DNA of 64,000 bases from Haplomitrium mnioides. Taxonomy: Eukaryota > Marchantiophyta > Haplomitriopsida > Calobryales. The position numbers were made by a program, and so were the translations under genes. Below the pieces are notes generated by a model. It did no database searches and was not told the origin of the DNA. It saw only the letters and a program-made list of their open reading frames with translations. Below are positions 21,641 to 32,128 of the stretch, in pieces. Position 1 is the first letter of the stretch. Each line of letters opens with the position of its first letter. The DNA lies in contig JBNGIS010013207.1 in the NCBI GenBank assembly GCA_049999725.1, positions 1 through 64,000 of the forward strand. Direction: 5' to 3'.

Positions 21641-22552
21641 CTGTCAGACACATCAAGAAGAGGTGAGAGAAATGATTGAGGCCTTGGACGAGACAAATAA
21701 GGAGATGGCGGACGAAGAGACTCCACAAGATGTCCCAAAGCGGCAATTGCTAGGCGATCCAAATGAGCCAAGGGAAGTGGAAGCATCCACGACAGAGGCG
21801 CGACACCCACTCCTTGCATCATTTGTGCTAAAGCGGGAGAGGCTAAACTAGAAGGGAAGGAACCCGTGAATATGTCAGGGGACCTTAGAAGGACAGGACC
21901 AGAGCCAGAAGGGGAGTGGGCACCGTCGTATCCAATGGAGGGTAGTCCAAAAGATCAACCCAAGAATGCAGATGGATTAGAACTCCCTCAAGTGGAGGAG
22001 TGGGAGCCACCCCAATTGGAGGGTCACAGCCTAGAGGACTTGAGTTGATCGGAAGCAGACCCTCCTCTTGAGCAAGAGCAAGGACCCACCTTTGACCAAC
22101 ACGAAGATCTTGTTGAAGCAGAAGAGAAGCTGCCAAGCCACCCACCAATAACCCGCATTGTACATAAGTTTATTCTTCCGAGCCTTGTGTATAGTTCCTC
22201 AACTCTTTCTTATTTTATCGTTTCTGCCGAGGGTGTGTATAATGTGAGCAGCCCAAGGCTAAAGGAAGAAGGTCAGCAAAGTGGCGTGAAGGAAGGGAAA
22301 GAAAGGCAACGAGATATGGTGCTGTTACGATCGAGTACCTAGCCTGATCATGAAATTAGTGACTCAACTTTTGCATGGGGCCAAGGAAAGAATCCAAAGT
22401 TTTGACTTTGTATAGGAGTGCGTGTGCTTTTCTTTGAGTGCTTTCTAGTAGTTGTTAGTTTTTTTGTGTGAGTTCACCTCTAGATGCCCAACCAGCCAAA
22501 CGGAGCGCAAAAAGGTGCTCGCGGGGTTGCTTTGCAATTAGAAAGGGAGTTA
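21641..22552 (+). other. Degenerate linker and 3' untranslated region of element L
   Basis: This part is Glu/Pro-rich where open (about 21660-22050) and resembles the acidic linker before RT in A, then turns AT-richer (22150-22500). I recognise no domain. It ends with the purine tract 'tagaaagggagtta' next to the LTR start at 22553. Confidence 0.5.
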
Positions 22553-24354
22553 TGTCAGCCGGCGAATTGAGACACCACTAAAAAATTGAAGGAATTGGAA
22601 GCATTGTCGGAGCAGTTCTCGACTTCTAAGGCATGGGGATACTCCAAGAGCATCAAGTTACTCCAAATCAGAGGCAAGCAAAAGAGACCATGCAAGCATC
22701 ATCGAAATGTAGGAATCGGGGCCAGAGCAGAGAAGAACGAAATACTCGCTAGAGGTAATAAGAAAAGAAGTGGAAGGAAGAGCAACATCAGAAGTGGAGA
22801 AAGATCTCGGACTGGATGAAGAGGGCCAAGGGCGCGAGACGGATATCGAAGGTCGACAACACTTGGAAGAGACACCAGGTAAGGTGAAATGCTACAGCGT
22901 AAACTTTCAAGTGCAATGGTTGGACACAGAAGGGTAAAAGTGACGATCCTTGTGAGGCAACGACAAGCTAGGGATCAGGGGATGCTCCGTTTCCCTCAAC
23001 ATTGATGGGCCTCACCAAGAGTCGGATCCTTATCGAACTCTTGGAAAAATTTGCTTGTCGGATGGCTCAAAGAAGTATCAAAAGAGGGAAGGGCAGAGTA
23101 TTGTATGAAGGTATGCGCAGAAAGAGCATGTCACCTACAGTCAACTTCGGATCCTCCAGTCAACTTTGGACTCAATTGTCTGAGGGATTCTTCAGACTCA
23201 CTAGTCCGAGGGATTCTTCAGACTCACCAATCTGTTGGATTCTTCGGACTCGGGTTCCTGGTCAACTACGGATCCAAGTCAGCACAACGGTCCAACTTCT
23301 AGATTAAAGACGACGTCAGATGGTGCCTTGCGGAGGAAATGTCAACTTCGGACTCAAGGTCTAAGGGATTCTTCGAATTGGGTCCACAAAGTTCTTTGGA
23401 CTTGGTTTCGAGGGATTCTTTGAACTTGGATCCGTAGTCAACTATGGATCCAGGTTAGCCCGACGGTCCAACCTCCAGGTTGAAGATGACGTCGGACAGT
23501 GCCCTTCGAAGAAAAGTCAACTTCGCACTCAGGAGTCCAAGGCATTCTTCGGACTCACCAGTCTGTTGGATTCTTTGGACTCAGGTCTGCAGTCAACTAC
23601 AAATCCAAGTCAGCGCGGCGGTCCAACCTCCAGGTTGAACACGGCTTCGGACGGTGCCCTACAGAGGAAAAGTCAACTTAGGACTTAGGGTCCAAGGGAT
23701 TTTTTGGATCGGGTTAGTGGAGTTCTTCGGACTCACCAGACTGCGGAAAACTTCGGACCAAACCTCCGAGAATCTCGAAACCTACCATTGACTTTGGATC
23801 AGGTTTTAACCGTCGGGACAGGTGTCACTACGGGAAGTAACCTTACCTTTTACCACCACGGCAGAGCGCGGGAAGACGGGAGGAGAAAAGGAAAGCGGGC
23901 AGGATTGCGGGGGCGCACACAAGGGGATCGACTCTGAATCTTGGGACGAGCAGTTAGAAGAGGAACAAAGCGTGGATGTGTACCATTGCATGGACAAATG
24001 CATTGTTGCAGACATTGCAAATCTAGAGGCTGAGAGGGAATCAAAGGTGTGATTGAAGCTCTTGTGCAAGGGGATAGTGAGGGATGGGGAGTGTGCTCTA
24101 CAATTCGTTGAGTGAAGCAAGTGGACTTGCATTCGGGAGCCAAAGGAGTGGAGGTGGACTGGAGGCCAAGAATCGCTGAGCGGGAGGCTCTAGAGACTTG
24201 GGCGATCTAGGTGAACCCATTCTGGAGGGTGGACCAACATTCAAAGGTGGATCGATACTCGAGGGAGAAGCAAGTGCATTTGGCCTAAACTCGTGAGTTG
24301 TGATTGTGCAAGGGATTCCGCCTAGTGGCATCAAGAGGGTGTTGTTGTTACCAT
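22553..24354 (+). repeat. 3' LTR of element L, truncated
   Basis: It starts TGTCAGCCGG, then follows A's LTR: 'aattgaaggaattgg' block, 'cattgatgggcctcaccaag' (about 23000), three to four units of about 150 bp (23140-23690) and the shared 3' third. It stops after 'gtgttgttgttaccat', about 1.8 kb in. No gene is seen. Confidence 0.8.
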
Positions 24355-25915
24355 CAGTATCCTACATTTAGCACTTTGGTTACCGTGGCATCCACTGCGA
24401 AGTGGACCTCCACTTCCTCTCTGTGCAAAGCCTGCATTACCACTATGGCTTGGTCTCATTCCATGTATTTTCCAATCATACCTGTTTATGCAATGCTCCC
24501 TTCACCATGAGATATGGTTTCAGCTTTCGGAGAAATACTGCCGCCTCCTCTATATTGGTGCCCTTCGGAATTTGTGCTGTCAGGAGGAATTTGATGATGT
24601 CGGCGTAATCCGTTGGCTTCCTTGTTCTTACTTGGAACAAAAGCTCATCTGGAAAGATGTCATCCACCTCCGCCTTGTTGATCAGTTTGGCCACATGGAG
24701 AAGAAATCAGCATTGCTGTGCTTTTTTCCCGGTTTGATCCGTACTTCAAAATCAAACTTTTGTAGGAGAAGCACTCACCTTGCAATCCTGCCTGTCACAT
24801 CATACTTATTCACCAGGTACTTCAGGGCATTGTGATCTGTGTGAAAGATCACCTTGTAATGCATGAGGTAATGCTTGAATTTCTTCAATGCATAGATGAT
24901 CCCCAAGGCCTTCCGATCGGTGGTAGAGTAATTTTTCTTAGTAGGGACTAGCAACCTACTGACAAAGTAAATGGGATGGTCCCTACCCTTCTCATCCGCA
25001 TGGCTTAATACTGCCTCTATATAGAAGCTTGACATGTCGATCATGACATGGAATTCCTTTCCCCAGCTGGGGGGCATGAGTATGGGAGCACTCGCCAGTC
25101 GCCTCTTCAACTCATGGAAGCTTGCTAGTCTCTCAGGGGTGGCCTCAAAGGCACTGCCCCGCTTTGTCATTTCTGTGAGGGGTAAGGCCACTAAGGCAAA
25201 CTGATGGATGAATCTCAAATTGTAGCCCACACATCCAATGAAGCCTTGCACCTCCTTCAAGTTGGTGGGGAATGCCACCCTCATCCAGATTCCGACTTTT
25301 AGCTGATCTCCCTCAATGCCTCGACTGGAAATTTTGTGCCTGAAGAGTATTCCCTCTATTACTCCGAAGAAGCACTTTCTAGAATGCAACCCCAACCCTG
25401 TTTCTCAGCAACATTGGAGAGTGAGCCTCACTTCCCGCTCATGGTTGCAGATCTTCCCATACACCACAAAGTCATCGATAAAGATTTCCAGAAATTTCCT
25501 TAAGTAATCATGGAAGATGTTCATCATCATTCGTTGAAAGGTTCCGGGTGCATTGTAGAGTTCAAAAGGCACTTTTTGGAAGGCAAACAAGCTTCTATGG
25601 TACTACTACAAGGGGAGACACCCACTCACTATTAAGAACATGGTTAATGAAATTTGCTTTGAGCAATTTATCAATTTCCTCCTTTACCATCAAGGAGAAT
25701 TGAGGGTTCATCATGTATTGGCGTTGTCTTATTGGGATCGTTGCAGGTTTGAGGTCAATCCGATGTTCTCCAAATTCCTTGTGGACTCCTTTCAGGTCCA
25801 CATGGCTCCAAGCAAAGGCATCGTTGAAATTCGTAAGGAGGTGGGTTAATGCTTGCTCGGTGGTTTTGGGTAAATAAGAGCGGATATGGAATTTTTGTCC
25901 CTCTTGGACAATCAC
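24355..25915 (-). pseudogene. pol: RT, RNase H and integrase N-terminus of element K
   Basis: From right to left: RT N-terminal blocks (GEHRIDLKPATIPIRQRQY, 25595-25915), a palm with FIDD at 25471-25482 (intact), GFIGCVGYN, RNase H (MIDMSSFYIEAVLS, HPIYFVSRLL, HTDHNALKYLVNK; open stretch 24775-25395) and the HHCC start of integrase at 24355-24480. About 220 bp of RT are deleted near 25590-25607, joining QKVPFEL-type sequence to the earlier SEWVSPLVV block. Confidence 0.8.
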
Positions 25916-26277
25916 CTATTTGTGTTGCGATTCGCACACTACTCCCACCTCATTCCTCCACTTTGTTCTGCCTTCTTGCATCAATGTGGCCAACCGCAAC
26001 CATCCTGCTCTCGATGAGTCGCTTCGGACTTTCCTCTTTCTTTCGCCTGCATCCGATGAAACATTTCGGACTTTTCTGGTTTTTTTGTTCACATCACATG
26101 AGGCACTTCAGACTTCTCTTTTCTTCCGACCTCAGTGGCCTCAATATTTGCAAAATATTTGGAGGGCCTTCTCATGCTGGCCCATGTCCCTGTGCACTTT
26201 GCCAGCTCTATCTGGTTGACCGTCACCACTCCTTCTTCCGACAAGTCTTCCTTTGTAGCTTCGTTGACCATTTGGAC

Positions 26278-26795
26278 CTAGTACTGATATTCAGATTCCT
26301 TCTGCTCTTCTAACCACTCGCTATCATACTCCTCTTCCACTTGTGTCTCCCCTAGATACATCACCGGTCCATAATGAACCACTGTGTTTTCAGGACCGAA
26401 TACCAGGGTTGAATTCCCCCAAGTGTGTAGGACTCGGGCTCCATACAGCCAAGGTCTTTGGATCAGCACTAGGAACGGAGAGGCTCGCGCTGGGCGCATT
26501 ACAAGATAGTTAAACTTGAATTCTTTGCCCCTAATGAAAGTGAGTACTCAGAGTAGGGAGCCTAAAGGTTTAACTCGGGACCCATCTGCTAATCTCATGA
26601 TCCAAGCAGTGAGTTGGAATTCCCTGAATCCCAATTTGTAGGCAGTCTTCTCAATCATGATGTTGACTCTAGCCCCTTTGTCTTTGGGGACCAATGACAA
26701 TATGCACCTGGCTATCTGAATGTCAATTTCATGGGCTCCTTTATCTTCACACACCAATTGCAAATTTGCTTGAGCTCCTACACGGGGCAATCTTG
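26278..26795 (-). pseudogene. Protease region of element K, fused to the leader by deletion
   Basis: LQLVCEDKGAHEIDIQIA, SLVPKDKGARVNIMIEK and LGFREFQLTAWIMRL match the protease region of C. The catalytic motif DGG is changed to DKG. Immediately upstream (right of 26795) the sequence switches to the untranslated leader seen in B at about 17810-17860, so the whole gag is gone. The stretch 25916-26277 is the acidic linker between protease and RT. Confidence 0.7.
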
Positions 26796-26857
26796 TTCCA
26801 TGTACAAAAGATCATAACTTGGTCTCGGGTTGGTCTCAAGTTCTTGTGAACCTTTTG

Positions 26858-26874
26858 CTCTCTTTCTAGCACCA
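26858..26874 (-). other. Primer-binding site candidate of element K
   Basis: On the minus strand TGGTGCTAGAAAGAGAG starts eight bases from the LTR end at 26883, as in A, B and C. Confidence 0.55.
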
Positions 26875-27320
26875 AAAATGTATGTCAGCCCCATCCTTGA
26901 GACATTAATGCCCAAAAGTTCCACTTTGGAAGAAAGGGACAACAAATTGGGCCTCATGTTCTTTTGTGAGATGGCCCTGCATTCAAGTTATCTTTTTCAA
27001 GTCTTAAGGAATCTCAACTTCACCTTGCAAACCTTTCTGACTATCAACAATCACTTCAAAGACCAATCTTTCTTATTTACACACACATCCGAAGTACATC
27101 TGGTTTATAATCCAAAGTATATTTCAGGGATCCAAGAATGGACCAAGGCACCTTGCTGACAAAATGGACTCAAGGGTTCAACACATGAAATACAAAGGGG
27201 TATGGTCTACAGTTCTGTCTCCCCATAAGTGGTGTCTTCCTTGGTTCATATCAAGCTGAAGTCCTAGGTTTCTCCGAATGTGAAGTACTTTTGAGGAAAA
27301 GAGACAAATCTATCTATAAC

Positions 27321-27329
27321 ACACAAACA

Positions 27330-27370
<41 letters not shown>
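27321..27370 (+). repeat. (AC)n microsatellite in K's LTR
   Basis: A run of CA/AC with two early 'caaa' interruptions covers about 50 bp. The first pure stretch starts near 27332. Confidence 0.95.
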
Positions 27371-27372
<2 letters not shown>

Positions 27373-28179
27373 TTCACTTCACCACATGCCTTCTGATTCC
27401 GAGCAACCTCACCGCCACAGGCTCCGACACTCAACCATTGACTTCTCCACTCCTCCACAACCGTTCATCACTCCTTCATTCTCTCACCCATGTACCATGT
27501 CTAGATAGTTTTTCAACTTCCCTCGCAAGAAGCCCTGAATTTGCTTCCTCAATCTCGGAAGAGGATTTCTTTAATGTCCACCTCTGGAAGATAATCCTCT
27601 TGATTGTTGGCCAACCCACTCCACCCTGAACCTTGACTGGATCTTCTGCGCATTGCGCAGACACTAGCGTAACCATCCTTCTCTTGACTCCACTTCAGAG
27701 TTTAGACTACAAACGCACTCTGAGCGTTCTTGGGATTGATGCTCCTACACAGACGACGCCGAGACGACCCCAAGATCCCCCCTTGGAAGCCTCTCCCGAA
27801 TTCAGAACAGAAAGATTTCCCTTCCTCTTTAAGTGTCGATCCACCTCTGAATGCTGGTCCACCTGTAGGGATGAGTACACTTGGATCGCTTGAGCCTCTA
27901 GAGCTCCCCGCCCAGCAACTCTCAACGCCCCTTCATTCCACCTCCACCCAAGCTAGCCCTCCCCCACGAGTCCACTCGCTCCAAGTCTTCTTGTCCGAGA
28001 TAGTTTTCACACACCTCTCATTAGCATCAAGCCCTCAAACATCAAAGCGAGCCAATCTATATCCCCCTTATACCCTTCCGAAGCATTTCTTGTTTTCCCC
28101 CCATTTGGCCGTTTATTTAGTTGGTAACGGTTTCTTGATGCGGTGACACCTGTCAGTACAATCCAAAGTCTCATCTGAA

Positions 28180-28375
28180 GAGGTACGATCCGAAGTTGAT
28201 CCAAAGAAGTACGATCCGAAGTTGATCCGAAGAATCTGAGGGCCAATCTGAAGTGGTCTGTTCCAAAGTTGAGCGAGGACTGATCCAAAGTGGTTTGTTC
28301 TGAGGTTGATCGAGGACTGATCCGAAGTAGTCTGTTCCAAAGTTGATCGAGGAATGATTTGAAGTAGTCAATTCA
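28180..28375 (+). repeat. About 37-bp tandem repeats in K's LTR
   Basis: Units with 'gatccgaagt', 'ctgttccaaagttgat' and 'cgaggactgatc' recur four to five times. Translated frames here are repetitive and not a gene. Confidence 0.75.
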
Positions 28376-28665
28376 GAATTGTTAGGCTGTTCTATTGCAT
28401 GACTTGTCCTAAATCTATTAGATATGACGGTCCAACTTCCTCGTGGAAGATGGCGTCGTGCGGCGCTTTATCAAATCAAGTCAACTATTGGGTTTGACGA
28501 TCCTTGGTATGGTTCTTTGTCCTCTTTCTGATTGGCATATAGGTCCAACTTGCCCATTGAAGATGACAAAGGGCAGCGACCGAGCCAATCATAGTTAGTG
28601 GTCGAATCAAGTTTATCGGGTCAGTCCAATCTTCCTTCTTGGCTTAGTTTGATCTCCTACTGACA

Positions 28666-29190
28666 GTGTATCAAATCACAAGCAGACCTCGCACAATGCT
28701 GGGAAGACCTCTAGGGATGGGAGAGGGACAATCTAGTGGATGGGTTGCCATTAGGCAGCTCCAAACGGCCATCGTGGTTTGCTGGAATTGTGGTTAGCCA
28801 AGTCACATCTCTTTGAATTGCCCTGAGCCAAGAAAGCAGGAGGAGGAGGAAGCAGACTTGCTTGGTTGCAAGACCCCATTGCTAAAGGATTGTTGTCAAG
28901 TGGTTACTTTTTTGGGGCCAAGTCCAAGAAGAAGGACAAGCAAATAGAAGGGTGAAATGTCAAGAAGGCATAGGCTTCAGGGTTGCCATCTATTAGCGAT
29001 TCAGATTATCGGAGGGATTATCCCAAATGGTTCTACCCTAAGCAGCAGGAAGATGTGTGGAGCCAACTAGAGGTGTTGGATGCACATGAGGAGAGCAGGG
29101 CGGCCAAAGAAACCTTGAAAGAGGTTCAGAGGCAACAAGCATTGGCGGAGCTCCAAAAATTCAAGGAGGGGGTGATACCTTGAGTTGAGG
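28666..29190 (+). pseudogene. gag: gag C-terminal fragment of element J
   Basis: It starts in the linker before knuckle 2 (SRPRTMLGRPLGMG matches C and B). Knuckle 2 is at 28780-28821, with a TAG at the conserved Gln after CWNCG. The basic, Glu/Gln-rich tail continues in the 28983-29183 open stretch (YPKQQEDVWSQLE). The upstream capsid is absent. Confidence 0.7.
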
Positions 29191-30180
29191 TCATGAAGCT
29201 TGTTCCATACGACATTCAAGCAGATATCCAAAACTGCTCAGTAATGGCTATAGTAGCGCAGTTGATCAAAGATAGCCCGCTGTATAAAGAGAAATTTAGA
29301 AAGCTACTAATGGGATCCAAGAGGCAGAAAAGATTCCCACGAGTAGGTGTGCCAGTTGATCTGAGTTTGGTATACAACGACAAGGGAGGCCCCAAAATTG
29401 ACATTACTCTCGCTTGTGCACGTGGATGGAGGGTAGGGAGTCAACATCATGATCAAAAAGACTACGCACTGATTGGGATTTAAGGAATTTCAACCCACTG
29501 CCTGAATAATGAGGTTGGGTGGGTCACGGGTCAAGCCTTTGGGAGCTTTGTTGCAGAGACCCACCACCATTGGTGGTACAAAATTCAAGTTGAACTATTT
29601 GGTGATGTGGGAAGCACAACTCTCTCTTTAACTTGTTATGATCAGAAGGTCCTAGCTATATAGGGTCTGAGTCTTGCATCATTGCGGAAATTCTACTTTA
29701 GTGTTTGGCCTAGAGAAGACAATAACCCACTAGGGGTCAGAACCACACTAGGGGGAGATGCAAGAAAAAGAGAAGTATGATAGTGCATGGTTGGAGGAAG
29801 AAGTGAAATCTGAGTGCCAGTATTGAGTCCAGATATTCAAAGAGGCCACTAAAAAAGATTTGTTGGAGGAGGGTATAGTAGATGCCAACCAGATAGAGCT
29901 GTCAGACGATATAACAGTAGAATCTAGTGGGGAAGAGACTGTTGGAATGGCCGCAGAGAAGAAGTCAGTAGAACTTGAGTTAAAAGGGGAGTCAAGGCCT
30001 ACCAACATGCACACCCACAAAGAAAAAAAAAGTGGGACAATGATAACGCATGTAAATTCTAACATGATCTAAGGAGGAGTGCAGCTAGCAAAATTGGAGG
30101 AAGAAGATGAGACGCTCTAGAGGAATGAAGTGGGGGTGCTAAGAGTAGCCCAACATAAATAGATGGTCGTGCATGAGGGC
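29191..30180 (+). pseudogene. Protease region and linker of element J
   Basis: VPVDLSLVYNDKGGPKIDI and the LGFKEFQP block are recognisable (29330-29500), but the catalytic DGG motif is not readable in frame. The acidic linker with ANQIELSDD follows (29860-30070). Confidence 0.6.
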
Positions 30181-31620
30181 CAAATATTCCAATGGTAGTG
30201 AGATTATCCATAGTAGCAAAGAGAGCCTTAATTCGGACCCTCATAAATTTTAGTGTTGTCTTTGCTTGGAGTCATGCGGACCTAAAAGGGGTCCCAAAAG
30301 AATTGGGAGAGAATCGCATCAATATGGAGCCCACAACTACACCAAGGAGGCATTGTCAATATGAGATGAGTCCATGATTCTCCATGATGGTGAAAGAGTA
30401 GATTGACAAGTTGCTCGAGGCTGGTTTTATCTACCATGTGTTGAATTTCGAATGGGTGTCGCCATTAGTTGTGGTGCCTAAGAAAATGAGGCTCGATGAG
30501 AAACATAACTTTCGGGTCTACCAAGATTTCTAAAGGCTAAATGAGGCAACAGAGAAGGATCATTACTCTTTGTCGTTCACCGATGGGGTGTTGGACTTAG
30601 TGGCCGGGCAAGAAGTGTATAGCTACATGGATGGGTATTTGTAATACAATCAAATCTGAATCAGAGAGGAGAACTAGCTCAAAATGACATTCACCGCAGA
30701 GTGGGGGGTGTTTGCCTTCCTCAAGAAGCATTTTGGACTTTGCAATGCATCCGAAACATTTCAAAGTATGATGATGAATATATTCCATAATTACTTGAGG
30801 AAGTTTCTAGAGAATTTCATTGATGACTTTGTGGTGTATCAGAAGATTTGTGACTACAAGCAAGATGTGAGGCCAACTTTCTAGCGTTGTCGAGAGATAA
30901 GACTATGATTGCATCCAGGGAAGTGCTTCTTTGGAGTGAAGGAAGGGGTGCCTTTTTCCCACAAAGTATTCAGTAAGAGGATCGAGATGGACCAAGAGAA
31001 GGCCATTGTTTGGATAAATGTGTCATTTCCCACAAATTTGTAGGAGTTGCAAGGGTTCTTGAAATGTGTGGGCTATTATTAGAGATTCAATGTCGAGTTT
31101 CCCTTAGTGGCCTTCCTGCTCACCATGATGATGAAAGGGGGTAGTGACTTTGAGCCCACTTTTAATCGGATGTCCAGCTTTCATGAGCTAAATAAGTGAC
31201 TAGGAGATACAGTAGTGCTCATGTCGCCTACCTAGGGGAAAGAATTCCATGCCATAATCGACATGTTGGGCTTTGTATAGGAGAGATTCTTAGTCAGCGG
31301 GATGAGGAAGGCCAAGACCATCCCATTTACTTTGCTAGCAGGTTGCTATCTTCCGCGGACAAAAAACTATTCCGCTACCGATCGGGAGGCATTGGGGATC
31401 ATCTACTCGCTAAAGAAATTCAAGCAGTATCTTCTCCATTACAAGGTGATCTTTCACAATGCGTTTAAATACATGGTGAATAACCCCGATGTAGCAGGGA
31501 GGATTGCAAGGTGGATACTCCTCTTGCAAGAGTTCAACTTTGAGTTGCGGGTCAAACTAGGAAATAAGCACAACAATGTTGATTTCTTCTCTCAAGTGGA
31601 CATGCCGATCCACGCATAAG
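30181..31620 (+). pseudogene. pol: RT and RNase H of element J
   Basis: The blocks are LGENRINMEP, YSLSFTDGVLDLV-like sequence, FTAEWGVFAF and LCNASETFQ, with the active site FIDD at 30816-30827 intact. RNase H keeps HPIYFA, ATDREALGIIYSLKKFKQYL and KYMVNNPDVAGRIAR (31302-31619). Stops and frameshifts are dense. Confidence 0.75.
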
Positions 31621-32128
31621 GGGTGGATGATGCTTTTCTAGATGAAGACCTATTTCATGTCTGAGCAACGAGGCCTACAAAATATATCAATATCGTTGGA
31701 TTTCTTCTTTTTGCCTAGTTACCAAAGGTACTAGTAGAGAGGCAGAAACATCCTTTCTCCAAAAAGTGAAGTTGTATCTAATGGTGAGAGGAGTGCTACA
31801 CAAGGGAGGGATGGATGACATGATCAAGAGATGTCTGGAAAAGAACCAAGCCACAGTGATGATAAGGGAATTACATGGAGAGGAAGTAGGAGGACACTTC
31901 ACAACCGATACCCTTGTAGTAAGGTGTTAAAGGCGGGGTACTAGTGGCCAACTCTACACAATGATGTTCAAATTTTTGTGAAAAGATGTGATGCCTATCA
32001 AAAGACGAGGAAACTTGCGGCCTCTTGGAATCACTTGTTAGTTCCAATCATCCCTCTGGCATCTTTTTAGAAGTGGGGCATAGATTTCATCAAGCAGATT
32101 GCGCCATCCACCCAATGGAGAAACATGT
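31621..32128 (+). pseudogene. pol: Integrase N-terminal fragment of element J
   Basis: The HHCC domain is visible (GEEVGGHF at about 31880; CDAYQKTRK at about 31990, second Cys lost), followed by the start of the core with an Asp in GIDFIKQ (32085-32100). F cuts the core at 32128. The rest lies beyond the window. Confidence 0.7.

Larger units (their letters stand above)
20794..24354 (+). mobile_element. Element L: gypsy derivative without pol
   Basis: L keeps the gag leader and a shortened gag (20824-21640), a degenerate acidic region (21641-22552) and a 3' LTR (22553-24354). No protease, RT, RNase H or integrase sequence lies between gag and the LTR. Its 5' LTR should lie left of the window, because B split L at its leader. 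The 3' LTR is cut off at 24354 where the K remnant begins. L fits a non-autonomous family member, or a copy that lost pol by deletion. Confidence 0.75.
24355..28665 (-). mobile_element. Element K: gypsy remnant without gag or 3' end
   Basis: Minus-strand pieces occur in the order 5' LTR (26883-28665), primer site (26858-26874), protease, RT, RNase H and the start of integrase (24355). Gag is missing by a deletion at about 26795. The integrase core and 3' LTR are missing at the left end. The right LTR end ...CTACTGACA is followed directly by gag sequence of element J, so K inserted into J. Confidence 0.8.
26883..28665 (-). repeat. 5' LTR of element K
   Basis: Plus-strand ends are TGTCAGCCCC and CTACTGACA, 1783 bp, shorter than the LTRs of A-C. 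It includes a CA microsatellite and a 37-bp array near the right end. The flank after it is GTGTA. No gene is seen. Confidence 0.8.
28666..32128 (+). mobile_element. Element J: old gypsy element, internal fragment
   Basis: J runs from the gag knuckle region through protease, RT and RNase H to the integrase zinc domain, all heavily mutated. Its 5' part is missing at the K boundary (28665/28666). Its integrase is split after 'gagaaacatgt' by element F (TG at 32129). It is the outermost layer of the right-hand nest. Confidence 0.8.

Noticed and set aside
27264-27629. Open frames across the CA microsatellite (His/Thr or Val/Cys runs)
   Set aside because: They are simple-repeat translations inside K's LTR.
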